Shown here piece by piece: positions 1 to 10,031 of a stretch of DNA of 64,000 nucleotides. Source of the stretch: Rhodeus uyekii (taxonomy: Eukaryota > Chordata > Actinopteri > Cypriniformes > Acheilognathidae); contig JAWRVZ010000004.1 of the NCBI GenBank assembly GCA_037043235.1, positions 1,454,001-1,518,000 on the forward strand, given 5' to 3'. Below the pieces are notes generated by a model. That model was not told where the DNA came from. It made no database searches and was given only the letters and a program-made list of their open reading frames with translations. Position 1 is the first letter of the stretch. Each line of letters starts with the position of its first letter. Made by a program: the position numbers and the translations under genes.

Positions 1-1653
1 AAGCGCATGGGACCCCCCATGCCGACAGCGACACCAACAAGCCCTGGAGATGCTTGGGGGGGGGGGGACCCCCGGCAGGATCCAACGCACTCAAAAAAAT
101 ATGCGTCGCAATATGCTGTCTGTTCTGAGAACCACTTTCAGGGAGGAGGCCCTCCTCGGACGGACCGAACCCAAACAAGAGCGTAGAATTGAAATTCCAA
201 GCCACAAGTGATAAAGCACCAAAGCACATGTAATGATCCGTGCGGGCAATGATCCCAAATCTCTAAAGACGCCTAGGGAGGTGGCCCCCCAGCGGAGGGC
301 CCCACACACCCTAATGTGTGCATCACAAAGACACTGTCTGTTCCTCAGAACCGATAAAGCCCGATCCAGGGCCCCGCTTTCTCTTTCTGCAGGAAAAAAA
401 CCTGGAGTAAAAGATCTACTTTTTCTTTGCTTTTTTTCAGCTAGGGGACCCCAAACTAGCTTTTCTTGCCATAGTTTGAACATTCACCCCAGGGCCCAGC
501 AGGACATGCAGGGGCAGGGCAACTGCCCTAAAGCCTCCCAAAGGGACACCCAGTGCAGCCTGGTTCTCTCAGGATACCATGGGAGCATATGGGTTTATTT
601 ATTTTCTCAGTCAAAACGAAAATACTAAATCCAGCACCTCAAAGATGGATCAAAGCTTATTTATTCTTTCGCGAAGTGGTAACGACGTCCAGCTCCTCGG
701 AACTGGATCGTTGAAACTCGCATCATAATCCGAGTCAGCCTCCTTGAAGACTGACAGACAAAATAGGAGCGTAGCAGCCGCTCACAATACTTTTTTCCTA
801 AGGAAAACCCGGTGCTGAGGAGGCAATCTGGACGGCAAAAACCGTTCATCCAGAATGCCTCTAGGATGTGGGTCTCTGCGCTCAGCCGGCCCCTGAAGAC
901 CTAGTCTGGCAGCAGCACGGAACACCACTTCCTTCAACTCTCAAAAGGCTGGCAACGTAGAGAGAACCGAGTCGCCAGTCTCAACACTAACGACATCCAG
1001 CTCCTCAGAGCTGGAATGCCTCAGTGAAACGTCATCACCCGAGTCACGTGAGCCGACCCTCGGGCGAGCCGCCTTGCCTCGGAGGAGGGGGGGATATACC
1101 CGAGAGAGGCGGAGATGAGAGCGTGTTTGAATCCAACCCCTCTGCTAAGTCCATTAGCGATCCCCACGACAAGGATTGCCGCAGCGCCTCAGCGGCAGCA
1201 GGTCCAGAGCCGCAGGGAGCTTTCTGAAAAAACTGCCAGGCGGGAACGACGAGTTTGCGGCGGGAGCCGCTCACAGTCTACACAGGCAGCGCACTCGAGC
1301 GCTGCCCGTGCATGTTCCTCCCACAGACAAACTACACACAGAGAGTGAGTGAGGTGCACAAGGTTTAAACTCTGCCATGTATAACTTTCCACTGTTCTTT
1401 TAAACTAGACTTTCCCTACTAGTTGACCAAACAGAGAGGCAAACACACGTTTCGCTCTAGTGCTTGTGAAGACACTAAAAGGTCCCGGTTCCGGGTTTGG
1501 CGTGCCTTTGTACACCTGGCTCATGACGTCATGACGTCGAGATGTCATCACGTGCTTTCACACGGTTTTGTTCGATTGTGCTTCAGTGAACAATAAACAC
1601 TAGGTGTTCCCATAGCGCTTTGGACGCAGCTCTCGTTCCCTCTCAGGGAACTA
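1..1653 (-). mobile_element. Non-autonomous DIRS-like retroelement, 3' part (copy A)
   Basis: Twin of the complete element at 52653-54883, cut by the window edge. The right end is an inverted terminal repeat containing gttccctctcagggaact. Bases 1-340 hold parts of the imperfect tandem repeats seen in the other copy. A decayed gag-like frame lies on the minus strand at about 661-1020. The DIRS assignment rests on the related element at 16848-24835, which has similar termini and encodes a tyrosine-recombinase fragment. The element sits in the 5' end of an LRR pseudogene, and both were duplicated together. Confidence 0.6.
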
Positions 1654-1688
1654 CATTTGCTCTTAATGTTTTGTTCTGCAACCGGCAT

Positions 1689-2085
1689 ATGCATTTAAAA
1701 GTGCACTGGTATTCATTTATACACTTGTGCACTTGCACTGGAGCTGCACGGAAGATGTATGTCCACCAGGTGTAGATTGCAAAAATAAAAATGTGTATGA
1801 CAAAAGTGAGTCAGCAATCGCCCAAAAACTGAAAGATGGAGCCAATGTTGTTGTTTTTTTTAAACAGTAACATTACTGTCACACCAAAAGGACCCTCAGT
1901 TAATTACAACACCAACTACTCAACTCACATTTTTTTTCTTGTAACCGCAACAACACTTACCACCACTGCTACGAGAACAACTCTGAAGGCTTCATCATTC
2001 CTTACCACCATATCAACAACTATTTAACCAACTACTGCCACCCTAACAACCACATTAGTCCCACAATATCAACATCTTAAAAAGA
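1689..2085 (+). pseudogene. LRR-mucin pseudogene exon lacking all LRRs (arm A)
   Basis: The first bases match the start of the intact paralogue at 56564: initiator, signal-peptide codons, the CPPG region and the AQKLKDGAN stretch. One A is missing from the run after the start codon, which shifts the frame at once. At about 1890 the sequence jumps from the first LRR (…ccctcagttaa) into the Thr-codon-rich stalk, so about 1.2 kb encoding every LRR and the C-terminal cap is deleted. Stalk-like codons then run to in-frame stops. The usual splice acceptor is lost because the DIRS-like element ends about 35 bp upstream. This is a dead relative, present also at 54919-55310. Confidence 0.85.
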
Positions 2086-2242
2086 TGACAGAAGAGAATT
2101 AACTAAACTGAGAAGTATATTTAAATAATTGTATTTTGAGATACAGTTTGAAAGGGAGTTTGATGGTTCCACTTTCACATCTCCTCAAACCGAAAACAAA
2201 CTGTCCACACCCTTTCTGATGCCCCATAGCCATGCTGTAAAC
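2086..2242. other. Flank between pseudogene and MITE
   Basis: Upstream flank of the copy A gene. A diverged copy occurs at 48845-48905 plus 49886-49940, showing that each family member carries this 5' flank. No other feature seen. Confidence 0.6.
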
Positions 2243-2573
2243 CAGTGGTTCCCAACCGGTGTGCCGTGGCACTAAGGGGTGCCGTGAGATCTTTTGAGGG
2301 TGCCGCCAAAATTTCGGAGAAAAAATTGCACTCTCTCTTGGCGTCATTCTGAATGAGAATGAGAAAAAACGTCATTCTCTCTTGGCGGGAGAGGGAGAGG
2401 GAGGGAGGGGATTACCGAGATAGCGGAGAGTCCCCCCCCCCCCCCCCCCCGTCAACAATCACGTGGAGGTCTCTCTCTCCAGGCTTGAAATATCTATTTC
2501 CTTATAAGGGTGCCGGGAACTTTTGAAAGGCTTTCCAAGGGTGCCTCAAACAAGAAAAGGTTGGGAACCACTG
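2243..2573. mobile_element. hAT-type MITE, 331 bp, arm A only
   Basis: Terminal inverted repeats CAGTGGTTCCCAACC and GGTTGGGAACCACTG are flanked by a perfect 8-bp target duplication, ctgtaaac (2235-2242 and 2574-2581). Arm B has one ctgtaaac at the corresponding place (about 55470-55477), an intact empty site. It has no coding capacity and contains a run of about 20 C (2431-2450). The insertion lies about 20 bp upstream of the GATA motif in the copy A promoter. Confidence 0.95.
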
Positions 2574-2594
2574 CTGTAAACACTTGGGACATGT

Positions 2595-2680
2595 TGATAA
2601 GAGTAGAGCGCTACATATATTTATATTTGCTTCTAGGAACACATTCTGAAAAGTCATTCAGCTTCAACAGAGATGAGTAG
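2595..2680 (+). promoter_or_regulatory. Putative promoter and non-coding exon 1 of LRR-mucin gene A
   Basis: A GATA motif (tgataag, 2595-2601) is followed by a TATA-like stretch (2614-2627), a short conserved segment with ggaacacattctgaaaag, and a splice-donor-like …gtag|gtaaat at 2680/2681. The matching acceptor (pyrimidine run then cag, 3638) lies five bases before the start codon. The block is conserved at 55491-55575 and, without the GATA motif, at 49945-50008. Promoter and splice roles are inferred from motifs and conservation; no transcript is available. Confidence 0.55.
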
Positions 2681-3638
2681 GTAAATTTAATTTATTTTAC
2701 ATTTAATGAAACAAATTCAGGAATGCAACAGGGAAATAATTGCTTGCTAGCTTTCAGTATTGTGAAGTAGAGAAAACGTTTTATTTCTTCAGACTATCAT
2801 TTTATTTATGTTTTATTTTATAAATTAATTATACAATATAGTCATTGCGATGCAATTAGCAATATCTGAGAGACGGATTAACTGACCAAAAATTATTCAC
2901 TCAAGTTATTCTTAACATGCATTCATTTAATTTTTCTTTTGAACATAAAGAAAGATATTATGAATAATTTTGTTAACCAGACAGTTGATGGTATCCACTG
3001 ACTTCCAGGACAGACAGAAAGAAAAGAAAAACATTATGGAAGTCATTGGGGACAAGAAACTCCTTGCTTAACCTCATTCTTCAAATTATCTTCTTGTCTT
3101 TTCAGCTCAAGAAAGAAAATCATACAGGCTTAAATAAATTGAGGGTGAGTAAATAATGACAGGGTTTTCATTTTTGGGTGAACTATCCCTTTTAAGATGT
3201 ATATAACATTAGTAAGTAATGGCCCATAACTATTATTTATTTATTTATTTATTTAATATTTGTTTGTTTTGGGAGTGCAATCATTCTTTTTCTTTTATAT
3301 TTTATAATACACTTTAACCTTCTGTCAGACCACTGAGGCAGAGCAGCCTAAAAAATTTGTTTTAACACTGTCACCCTAACAACAAACAAATGTGTGTGTG
3401 TAGTAGAGTACAAAAGAGCAGAAAATCAAATCAAATCAAAAGAATCAAATATTGCATGGGAAAATTGGGCTGTTTCTAAATATTGAGGGTTATTTGTCCC
3501 TCTCAGTGTCTTTTGGTCCCTGAGTCATGGAAACAAGTTATCTTATAATTATAAGTTATCTTATAAGACTATACAGTTTGCTTTGTATAGCTTTGAACTA
3601 AAACCTAAATTTGCTGTTAATGTTTTTTTCATCAACAG
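2681..3638 (+). other. 5'UTR intron of LRR-mucin gene A
   Basis: Inferred intron between the donor at 2681 and the acceptor ending at 3638. It holds AT-rich sequence, the fold-back MITE at 2882-3196, a (TTTA)n-like run near 3235 and a tandem tcaaatcaaa stretch near 3428. No coding sequence seen. Confidence 0.5.
2882..3196. mobile_element. Fold-back MITE of cyprinid type
   Basis: The two halves are imperfect inverted copies: the left arm (attattcactcaag…gatggtatccactgacttcc) pairs with the right arm (ggaagtcattgggg…gagggtgagtaaataatgac). The right end reads tttttgggtgaactatccct, a terminus I know as abundant in zebrafish and carp. The left tip is shortened. The other copy is at 55777-56092, and one arm survives at 52238-52355. 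Confidence 0.75.
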
Positions 3639-3642
3639 GAAA

Positions 3643-5112
3643 ATGCATTTAAAAAGTGCACTAGTATTCATTTACATACTTGTGCACTTGCACTGGAGCT
3701 GCACTAAAGATGTATGTCCACCATTTCTGCAAGACTGCAAAAATAGAGATGTGTATGACAAAGGTGTAACCGCAATCCCACAAAAACTGAAAGATGGAGC
3801 CAATGAAATTTTTTTTATAGAGAGTGACATTACTGTCATACCAAAAGGTGCTTTTTCTGAAAACCCTCAGTTAAAGAAAATCGAATTTTTCGGTACTTCA
3901 ACTACATCCATAGAGGTGGGAGCCTTTGAGGGTTTACCTGATCTCACAACCATTGAGATATCTAGCACAAATGTGACATCATTACCTGTGGGTATTTTTA
4001 AAGATCTTATCAACCTTGAAAAACTTGTTTTAAAAAATAACAAAATCCACAGCCTAGAAAATGGGTTATTTGATGATTTAAAAAACCTTAAAGACCTATA
4101 TCTACATACGAATGAGATCAGCTCCATTGAGGAAGGGACATTTGACAGTTTAGGCAATCTAGTACTTCTTCATCTTGCAAAAAACAAACTTCGTTCTGTA
4201 TCAACATCTCTTTTTTCCAAACTTGAGAACTTGCAGATTTTCAGGCTCTATGAAAACCAGCTGACATCTATGCCTGATGGGATTTTTGATAATCTCCCTG
4301 ATCTGACAGAGATAAACTTGCAAGGCAACAAAATTTCATTTCTACAAGCAAATTTGTTTTCACACAATAAAAAAATATCCAAACTTTATTTGGACCACAA
4401 TCTTTTAACTGAACTGCAGCAAAATCAATTTGATGGTTTGACTTCATTAAAGATTCTAACTCTGAATAACAATCAACTCATGAGTCTTCCTACTGTCCTT
4501 TTTGGAGGAATGCCAAAAATGACTGATTTGAGTCTAAGCCATAACAATCTCACAGACTTGCCACATGGAGTTTTCAGCCCACTTAAGAAGCTCAAAAGGT
4601 TAGACCTTTCATCAAATCAGTTTTCAATGATATCTGGAGACTTCTTTGAAGGTCTTGACATATTGACTGAGCTGAATCTTCAAAATAACAATATAAAGTC
4701 ATTAAAACAAGAAGACTTTGAAAAACTTAAGTCTCTATCAACACTTAAATTGGGAAATAATAAACTTCAAAGCCTTCCTGGAGATGTTTTTGACGCTCTT
4801 CCCAAACTCAGTAAACTATACCTTTCCAAGAACCCATGGAAGTGTGACTGTAACCTGTTGCCATTCTTTGAATGGATAAAGAACAACAAGGACAAGATTA
4901 AATCAAAACCTTCAGAAGTTTGTGAGTCCCCAAAAAACCTGGAAAATCAACCAATATCCTCTTTAACTGAACAGCAATTAATATGCCTCACAACTTCACC
5001 AACTACCACAATTGTCTCAACAACAAAGTTAACCTCAACAACAGCAGCGCCAACAACAACTACTGCTTTACAGACAACAACTACAGTAACAACTACAGTC
5101 CAACAACAATAG
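3643..5112 (+). CDS. LRR-mucin glycoprotein copy A, truncated by frameshift (489 aa)
   Basis: The start ATG at 3643 is chosen because a splice acceptor ends at 3638 and a signal peptide (about residues 1-19, hydrophobic LVFIYILVHLHW) follows. After a Cys-containing N-cap come about 14 LRRs of 24 residues (LxxLxLxxNxLxxLPxxxFxxL) and a C-terminal LRR cap with NPWKCDC and two later cysteines. A short Thr-rich stretch then ends at TAG (5110-5112). Copy B reads through this point: copy A has 22 bases between shared actaca and gtcc-side anchors where copy B has 14, a net +8. The predicted product lacks most of the stalk and the membrane helix and would be secreted. Alternatives are a plain pseudogene or a sequence error. 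Relatives are platelet glycoprotein V/Ib and LRRC15-type proteins; orthology not proven. Confidence 0.8.
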   Translation: MHLKSALVFIYILVHLHWSCTKDVCPPFLQDCKNRDVYDKGVTAIPQKLKDGANEIFFIESDITVIPKGAFSENPQLKKIEFFGTSTTSIEVGAFEGLPDLTTIEISSTNVTSLPVGIFKDLINLEKLVLKNNKIHSLENGLFDDLKNLKDLYLHTNEISSIEEGTFDSLGNLVLLHLAKNKLRSVSTSLFSKLENLQIFRLYENQLTSMPDGIFDNLPDLTEINLQGNKISFLQANLFSHNKKISKLYLDHNLLTELQQNQFDGLTSLKILTLNNNQLMSLPTVLFGGMPKMTDLSLSHNNLTDLPHGVFSPLKKLKRLDLSSNQFSMISGDFFEGLDILTELNLQNNNIKSLKQEDFEKLKSLSTLKLGNNKLQSLPGDVFDALPKLSKLYLSKNPWKCDCNLLPFFEWIKNNKDKIKSKPSEVCESPKNLENQPISSLTEQQLICLTTSPTTTIVSTTKLTSTTAAPTTTTALQTTTTVTTTVQQQ

Positions 5113-6200
5113 CAGTAACAACTCAAACAACTACAACACAGACAACCACAACTTTGCTTCTAACCACACCTACCACCATTGCTACGACAACAGCTCTGAA
5201 GACTTCATCATTCCCCACCACGATATCAACAACTACGCTTCAACCAACTACTGCCCCCTTGACAACTACATCAGTCCCCACCACGATATCAACAACTACG
5301 CTTCAACCAACTACTGCACCCCTGACAACTACATCAGTCCCCACCACGATATCAACAACTACGCTTCAACCAACTACTGCCCCCCTGACAACTACATCAG
5401 TCCCCACCACGATATCAACAACTACGCTTCAACCAACTACTGCCCCCCTGACAACTACATCAGTCCCCACCACGATATCAACAACTACGCTTCAACCAAC
5501 TACTGCCCCCTTGACAACTACATCAGTCCCCACCACGATATCAACAACTACGCTTCAACCAACTACTGCCCCCCTGACAACTACATCAGTCCCCACCACG
5601 ATATCAACAACTACGCTTCAACCAACTACTGCGACCCTGACAACTACATCAGTCCCCACCACGATATCAACAACTACACTTCAACCAACTACTGCCCCCC
5701 TGACATTAGTCCTTACTAGTACTTCTATAACCACAGTACCATCAACAACTGCCCATATGACTACACTGGCTCCCACCACATCAACAATTCAAACAACAAT
5801 TGTGACAACTTCAGCGACTACTACTATATCAATCCCCACCACTAGTACAAGTCCAAAAACAACAACCACCAGTTTACCACCCAGCACGACTTCAGAGACA
5901 ACGGAAACTTTTCTCACCACAATTAGCAGTTTTATCTGCACTGGCTTTCCTCAGCCTACTCTCTCAAGACCTACTCCCAGCCGCCAGTACTCATCATGCA
6001 AGGAAATGATGATATATTACACTATAATGCTTTTGGTGGCAATCTGCTGTACTCTGGTGATGGTCAAATTCACTTATTCGCTATACTGTACTTTGGGGCA
6101 AAGGGAGAGATTGCACACACAGGTTAACCTGACTCACTTCTCCTATATTAAGTCAATTATGCTCAGACCAGTCGAAGAGACAGAGACTGTAGCTCTGTAA
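5113..6200 (+). pseudogene. Out-of-frame stalk, transmembrane helix and tail of copy A
   Basis: In the shifted frame this encodes the rest of the protein seen intact in copy B: Thr/Pro/Ser-rich stalk with eight 21-residue repeats, a short SSFICTG…SSCKEMM juxtamembrane region, a membrane helix (…IMLLVAICCTLVMVKF) and a tail of about 40 residues ending ETVAL at 6200. It is stranded downstream of the stop at 5110. The frame is open and not visibly decaying, so the frameshift is recent, an assembly error, or bypassed by unseen splicing. Confidence 0.8.
5214..5705 (+). repeat. 63-bp coding VNTR, about 8 units
   Basis: The 63-bp unit encodes 21 residues built around TTISTTTLQPTTA. Eight occurrences differ at only a few positions (for example ccc/cct, acg/aca). 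Copy B has six, more diverged. The unit is rich in O-glycosylation-type Thr/Pro codons and forms part of a mucin-like stalk. Confidence 0.95.
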
Positions 6201-6529
6201 TTTTTTTCTTGATCCTTGGGCAATGAGTTTTCGACTACCATTGATGCTGAAGACAAGATTAATTTCTTTACTGCTTTCATTTCATAACCATGTACAGTGG
6301 AGTCCACAAGCCTGTATTTACTATTGTTATTTAATGCTTTTCTGCTTTGACATCCCATATGTATACACACACACATACACATGTGTACATGTGCGAGCGT
6401 TTTGCATTATTATATGATATGATGATATTCCTTTTTGGGACATCACCCTTTAACAGTAGCATATATACATACATACATACATACATACATACATACATAC
6501 ATACATACATACATACATACATACATACA

Positions 6530-6566
<37 letters not shown>

Positions 6567-8760
6567 GTGTGTGTGTTTGTGTTTAATTAATATATTATAT
6601 ATTTTAACCATTTAAATGAAAAGCTTACATTTCAAAATTCTTAAAAATGTTTGAAAAATCACCCTTTTACAGGAGTAATCAAACTGATTGTGTCAAAAGA
6701 TTGTGTGTGGGTGTATCCTATTTTAAAGATCAAAAGCAAGGTATTGTTACCAGATTCTTTTGAGATGCCATTAAAACAATAGACTAAATAAGAAGAGCTA
6801 GAATGAAGCATTTAGGCCTCACTGGCTGAGCGCAAACTTAAATGTATGAAATACAAATATTTCTCTAGATGCATACATACAAATTGTACTCAATAATAAT
6901 AATTGTATGTGTACTCTATGTTAATAATAAAGTAAGTTAAATTGTGTTATGATAGAATTATTTTATGTTGGTGTCTTATGTCTCCAGTGTGGCATTTCTT
7001 CACCTATATGACAAATTACCTTTGGCAAACTAAGTGTGTCCAAACTTTTATGGTGTATATATTTTACAATGGAGTACAAGCATACTGTAGATATACAAGT
7101 GTGAGGAGTTGGGTTAGTTCATAACCTTTGAGCTGCAGGTTGTTGCATTAAGCAATTATTTGCAGTTCATTTATCAAATGTAAGCAATCTTGACCAAGTA
7201 TCCTTAAAAGAAATCCTTAGTTCTTTTGTTGTTATTATTATTGTTAAAAGATGCTTTTGAGAGGCTAAATAAGATGCATAATTTGCTGAATGCAAAATTA
7301 ATTACATTAAATATTTATAATAGGCATTTAGTTATTTTGACTTTTTGATTTATGCTTGCAAATGGAATTTGTTTTTATTAAATCGCTTCATGAACGTATT
7401 TTCTGGGATGTGTTTTGAGTTTTCCAGTTAATTTTGTTTATTTATTCAAAACAGAAGAAGTGCACTCCACTGTCAACCACTAGGGATCAGTATTTCCACA
7501 TTTATTCTGCTTTCCTCCATAATTCCTGGCCTCTTCAAACAGTAACTTGTTTAATCTTTTAACTTTTTTAATTATTATTATTATTTTAGCTTATTTCTTT
7601 TTAAAATTGAAAATGTCCTCGGTGTAAAGAAAAAACGTTTACATGAACGTGTGGAACATTTGTGCCATATTACAATGTAATAAATGCTTTAAAAAAATAA
7701 TACTCATAACGCACCACTAGATGACGATATGACCAAACGTCAATTTGTGTATGACGGTTGAAAAATTCTGCGACTGACATTATTACTATTTTATTCATTT
7801 CATTAATCCAGTTACCTTTTGTTAAAATGTACACAACTTACAAAATAAAGATTTGGTAAATTGAATTAAGAAAAATTATGTGGCATTGTTGTTTTACAAA
7901 GCAACACTTTGTTCCACACCTGCTTTGTTTCTACACTTTGTTTTCTGCACCTGAATTTTAGAAGTAGGCCTATAGAAATTTAGATGGGAGATTATATTCC
8001 CATATAATTACTACAAAAAAAACTTTTCTCGCAAAGTCATATGAGTCATATGTTCAGCCAGTGAAAGTGTAATGGGTAAGAAATAGGAATGTCCAATATG
8101 GGGTTTTCATCATTTTCATAATGAACATGCATAATTGATATTTGTACTGTTCAAACTATACTTGAACAGACTATTTAAATGAAAATAATTGTTTCATTTG
8201 TAGGTTTAAGAATCGTTCATAGAACATCTGAGCACTCTGGAATGTTACTAAAATAAAATGTTTGACACTTTAAGGTGTCATGAGTTCTCATAGATTGAGA
8301 GGAACAACTACATTCAGAGAGACCGTGTAGAATTGCCATGGTGATGTAAGGTGGTATTTTGCCATGGTGATGGCTATATAATGCATATATTTTATCCAGC
8401 CATGGTGAAATAAAATGAAAAGAAAAAAGCTTTAGCGTCTCAGCAGCAAAACAGTTTCGTTTTTTATTATGCAAATCACATTGACTAAAAAGCATTTCAG
8501 ATGCAAAACATAAATTGATTAATTAAATTATTTCAGAGGTTTACAATTTAAAGGAAAGGAATTAAGCTCTCGTGAGGACCTATGAATTGTCAGGAAAGAA
8601 CTTGGATTTTATGGACATTTTTAATTTGTTTGCAACTGTTTGTGTTCTTCTTTTTTAATTTAGAAAAATTAAGAATATAAATCAAAGGATCTCTTGACTA
8701 GATTCTTGACCAACTTAGAAAATATATTATTCATAAAATACAATTTCAGCATGCTTTATG

Positions 8761-8764
<4 letters not shown>
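6201..8764. other. 3' flank of copy A, no gene
   Basis: AT-rich sequence shared with arm B (58979-61515). AATAAA-type signals occur near 6926-6932. Apart from the microsatellite at 6465-6556 I recognise no element or coding region. Confidence 0.6.
6465..6556. repeat. (TACA)n microsatellite
   Basis: About 23 uninterrupted tetranucleotide units. Arm B has a much shorter, interrupted tract at 59221-59270. Open frames through it are repeat artefacts. Confidence 0.98.

Positions 8765-8833
<69 letters not shown>
8765..8833. repeat. (AT)n microsatellite
   Basis: Pure AT dinucleotide tract of about 68 bp. The arm B counterpart at 61516-61552 is about 36 bp. Confidence 0.97.
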
Positions 8834-8834
<1 letters not shown>

Positions 8835-9382
8835 AACAGCAAAAAAAATCTGACAAAATAGTGAATGTTTAAATTTTTCTTACATGTCCCAAGACCAAAT
8901 GAAGACTTTCCAATTAACCAATTACCAGGCCAAATTGCAGTCTCCTGGGGAGGGGTTAAGGAGTGAGAACAGAGTCTCTCTCGTTCTCCACCACCATGCT
9001 CACGGTCTAATCAAGTTATCATATCAACAAATCTCTCATCAGGGGCCCATGTATGACACCAGCAGAAAGAGAGGCCATTCGACGCCTAATTTCCAGCAGC
9101 AGGGCGCTGATTCTCGCCTGCCAGGCGGGGTGAAAAGTACCTGCAGACCCCAGACGAGCTGCCCTCACCATCCTGCTGGGAGAGCACTCATGCTGGGCAC
9201 AACAGTGCACTCTCTCCCTGTGTCTTGACTGGAAGGGGGGTAGTAGCATCATAGAGAGACAGGAGGAACGTTATTTGGCAACATACACAAAGAACAGGGT
9301 TAGACAATGCAGTGATCATGCAGTGTTGAATGGAATTGAGGGACCTCCTATGGCCACAAGAGGGGCTTTAGGGTCAGAGTTT

Positions 9383-9511
9383 TTAGGGCTGGAGTGGTGC
9401 GTCTCTGAAGAGGTTAATGTACTGGTTATGTGGGGTCAGGGTGCAGGCTTCACGGCAGTACATCACCAATGACAGCCCCTCAGAGCCATGACTGAAGCTG
9501 AAGGCTCTGAT
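9383..9511 (-). other. Possible terminal coding exon (42 codons plus stop), arm A
   Basis: On the minus strand a good acceptor (pyrimidine-rich …ccttcttaccccag) is followed by 42 open codons, beginning IRAFSFSHGSEGL and ending LFRDAPLQP, then TAA. The stretch is GC-richer than its surroundings and unchanged in arm B (62103-62231). I do not recognise the protein. No upstream exons were found, and duplicate identity is not independent evidence of selection. In arm A the hAT target site lies about 18 bp upstream of the acceptor. GC-rich sequence at 8980-9240 could be its 3'UTR or another exon. Confidence 0.3.
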
Positions 9512-9698
9512 CTGGGGTAAGAAGGCTTGTTTTAAAGCAGGGGTCTCAAACTCAAATGAGCTGGGGGCCGCAGGAGGCAGAGTTTGGGTGAGGCAGGGCC
9601 GCATCAGGTATTCCACAAAAAAAATATTTTCTCAAACGTCATTATTGACAGTTCTTTAACTTCAAGTTCAAGGTTGAGGAAAAAGTTACTAATTTTTT

Positions 9699-10022
9699 CG
9701 AGATACTAAGTCATTATTATGATAAACTCTCATTATTTTGAGATAAGTCAATATCATGAAACTTTCTCATTTTTCCAGATATTAAGTCATTATTATGATA
9801 AATTCTCATTATTTTAAGATACTAAGTCATTACTATGATACTCTCTCTCATTATTTCGAGATACTAAGTCATTATTATGAGAAACTTTCTCATTATTTTG
9901 AGATAATAAGTCATTATTATAAGAAATTTTCTCATTATTTCGAGATATTAAGTCATTATTATGAAACTTCTAATTCTGTCCAGATACTAAGTCATTATTA
10001 TGAGAAACTCTCTCATTATTAT
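9699..10022. repeat. Minisatellite of about 43 bp units inside hAT
   Basis: Seven to eight imperfect copies of a unit containing agtcattattatgagaaac and ctcattattttgagata. The nested hAT inserted at its right edge. The LSHYYE-like open frame through it is a by-product of the period. Confidence 0.9.
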
Positions 10023-10031
10023 GACTTAAAT

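Noticed and set aside
2882..3196. Conserved non-coding regulatory block in the intron
   Set aside because: Palindromic structure and ends match a dispersed cyprinid MITE; conservation between arms is due to duplication.
4983..5100. Separate gene starting at 4983 in a second frame
   Set aside because: The first codons are out-of-frame LRR gene sequence; the frame becomes meaningful only after the frameshift, so it is the tail of copy A.
5214..5705. CRISPR-like array
   Set aside because: Contiguous in-frame 63-bp coding repeats with no spacers, in a vertebrate genome.
6331..6586. Open frames on both strands through the (TACA)n tract
   Set aside because: A tetranucleotide repeat without stops; the same region in arm B is short and interrupted.
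8884..9228. 114-codon plus-strand frame in the GC-rich island
   Set aside because: Arm B differs by an indel near 61690 that breaks the frame, so it is not supported as coding.
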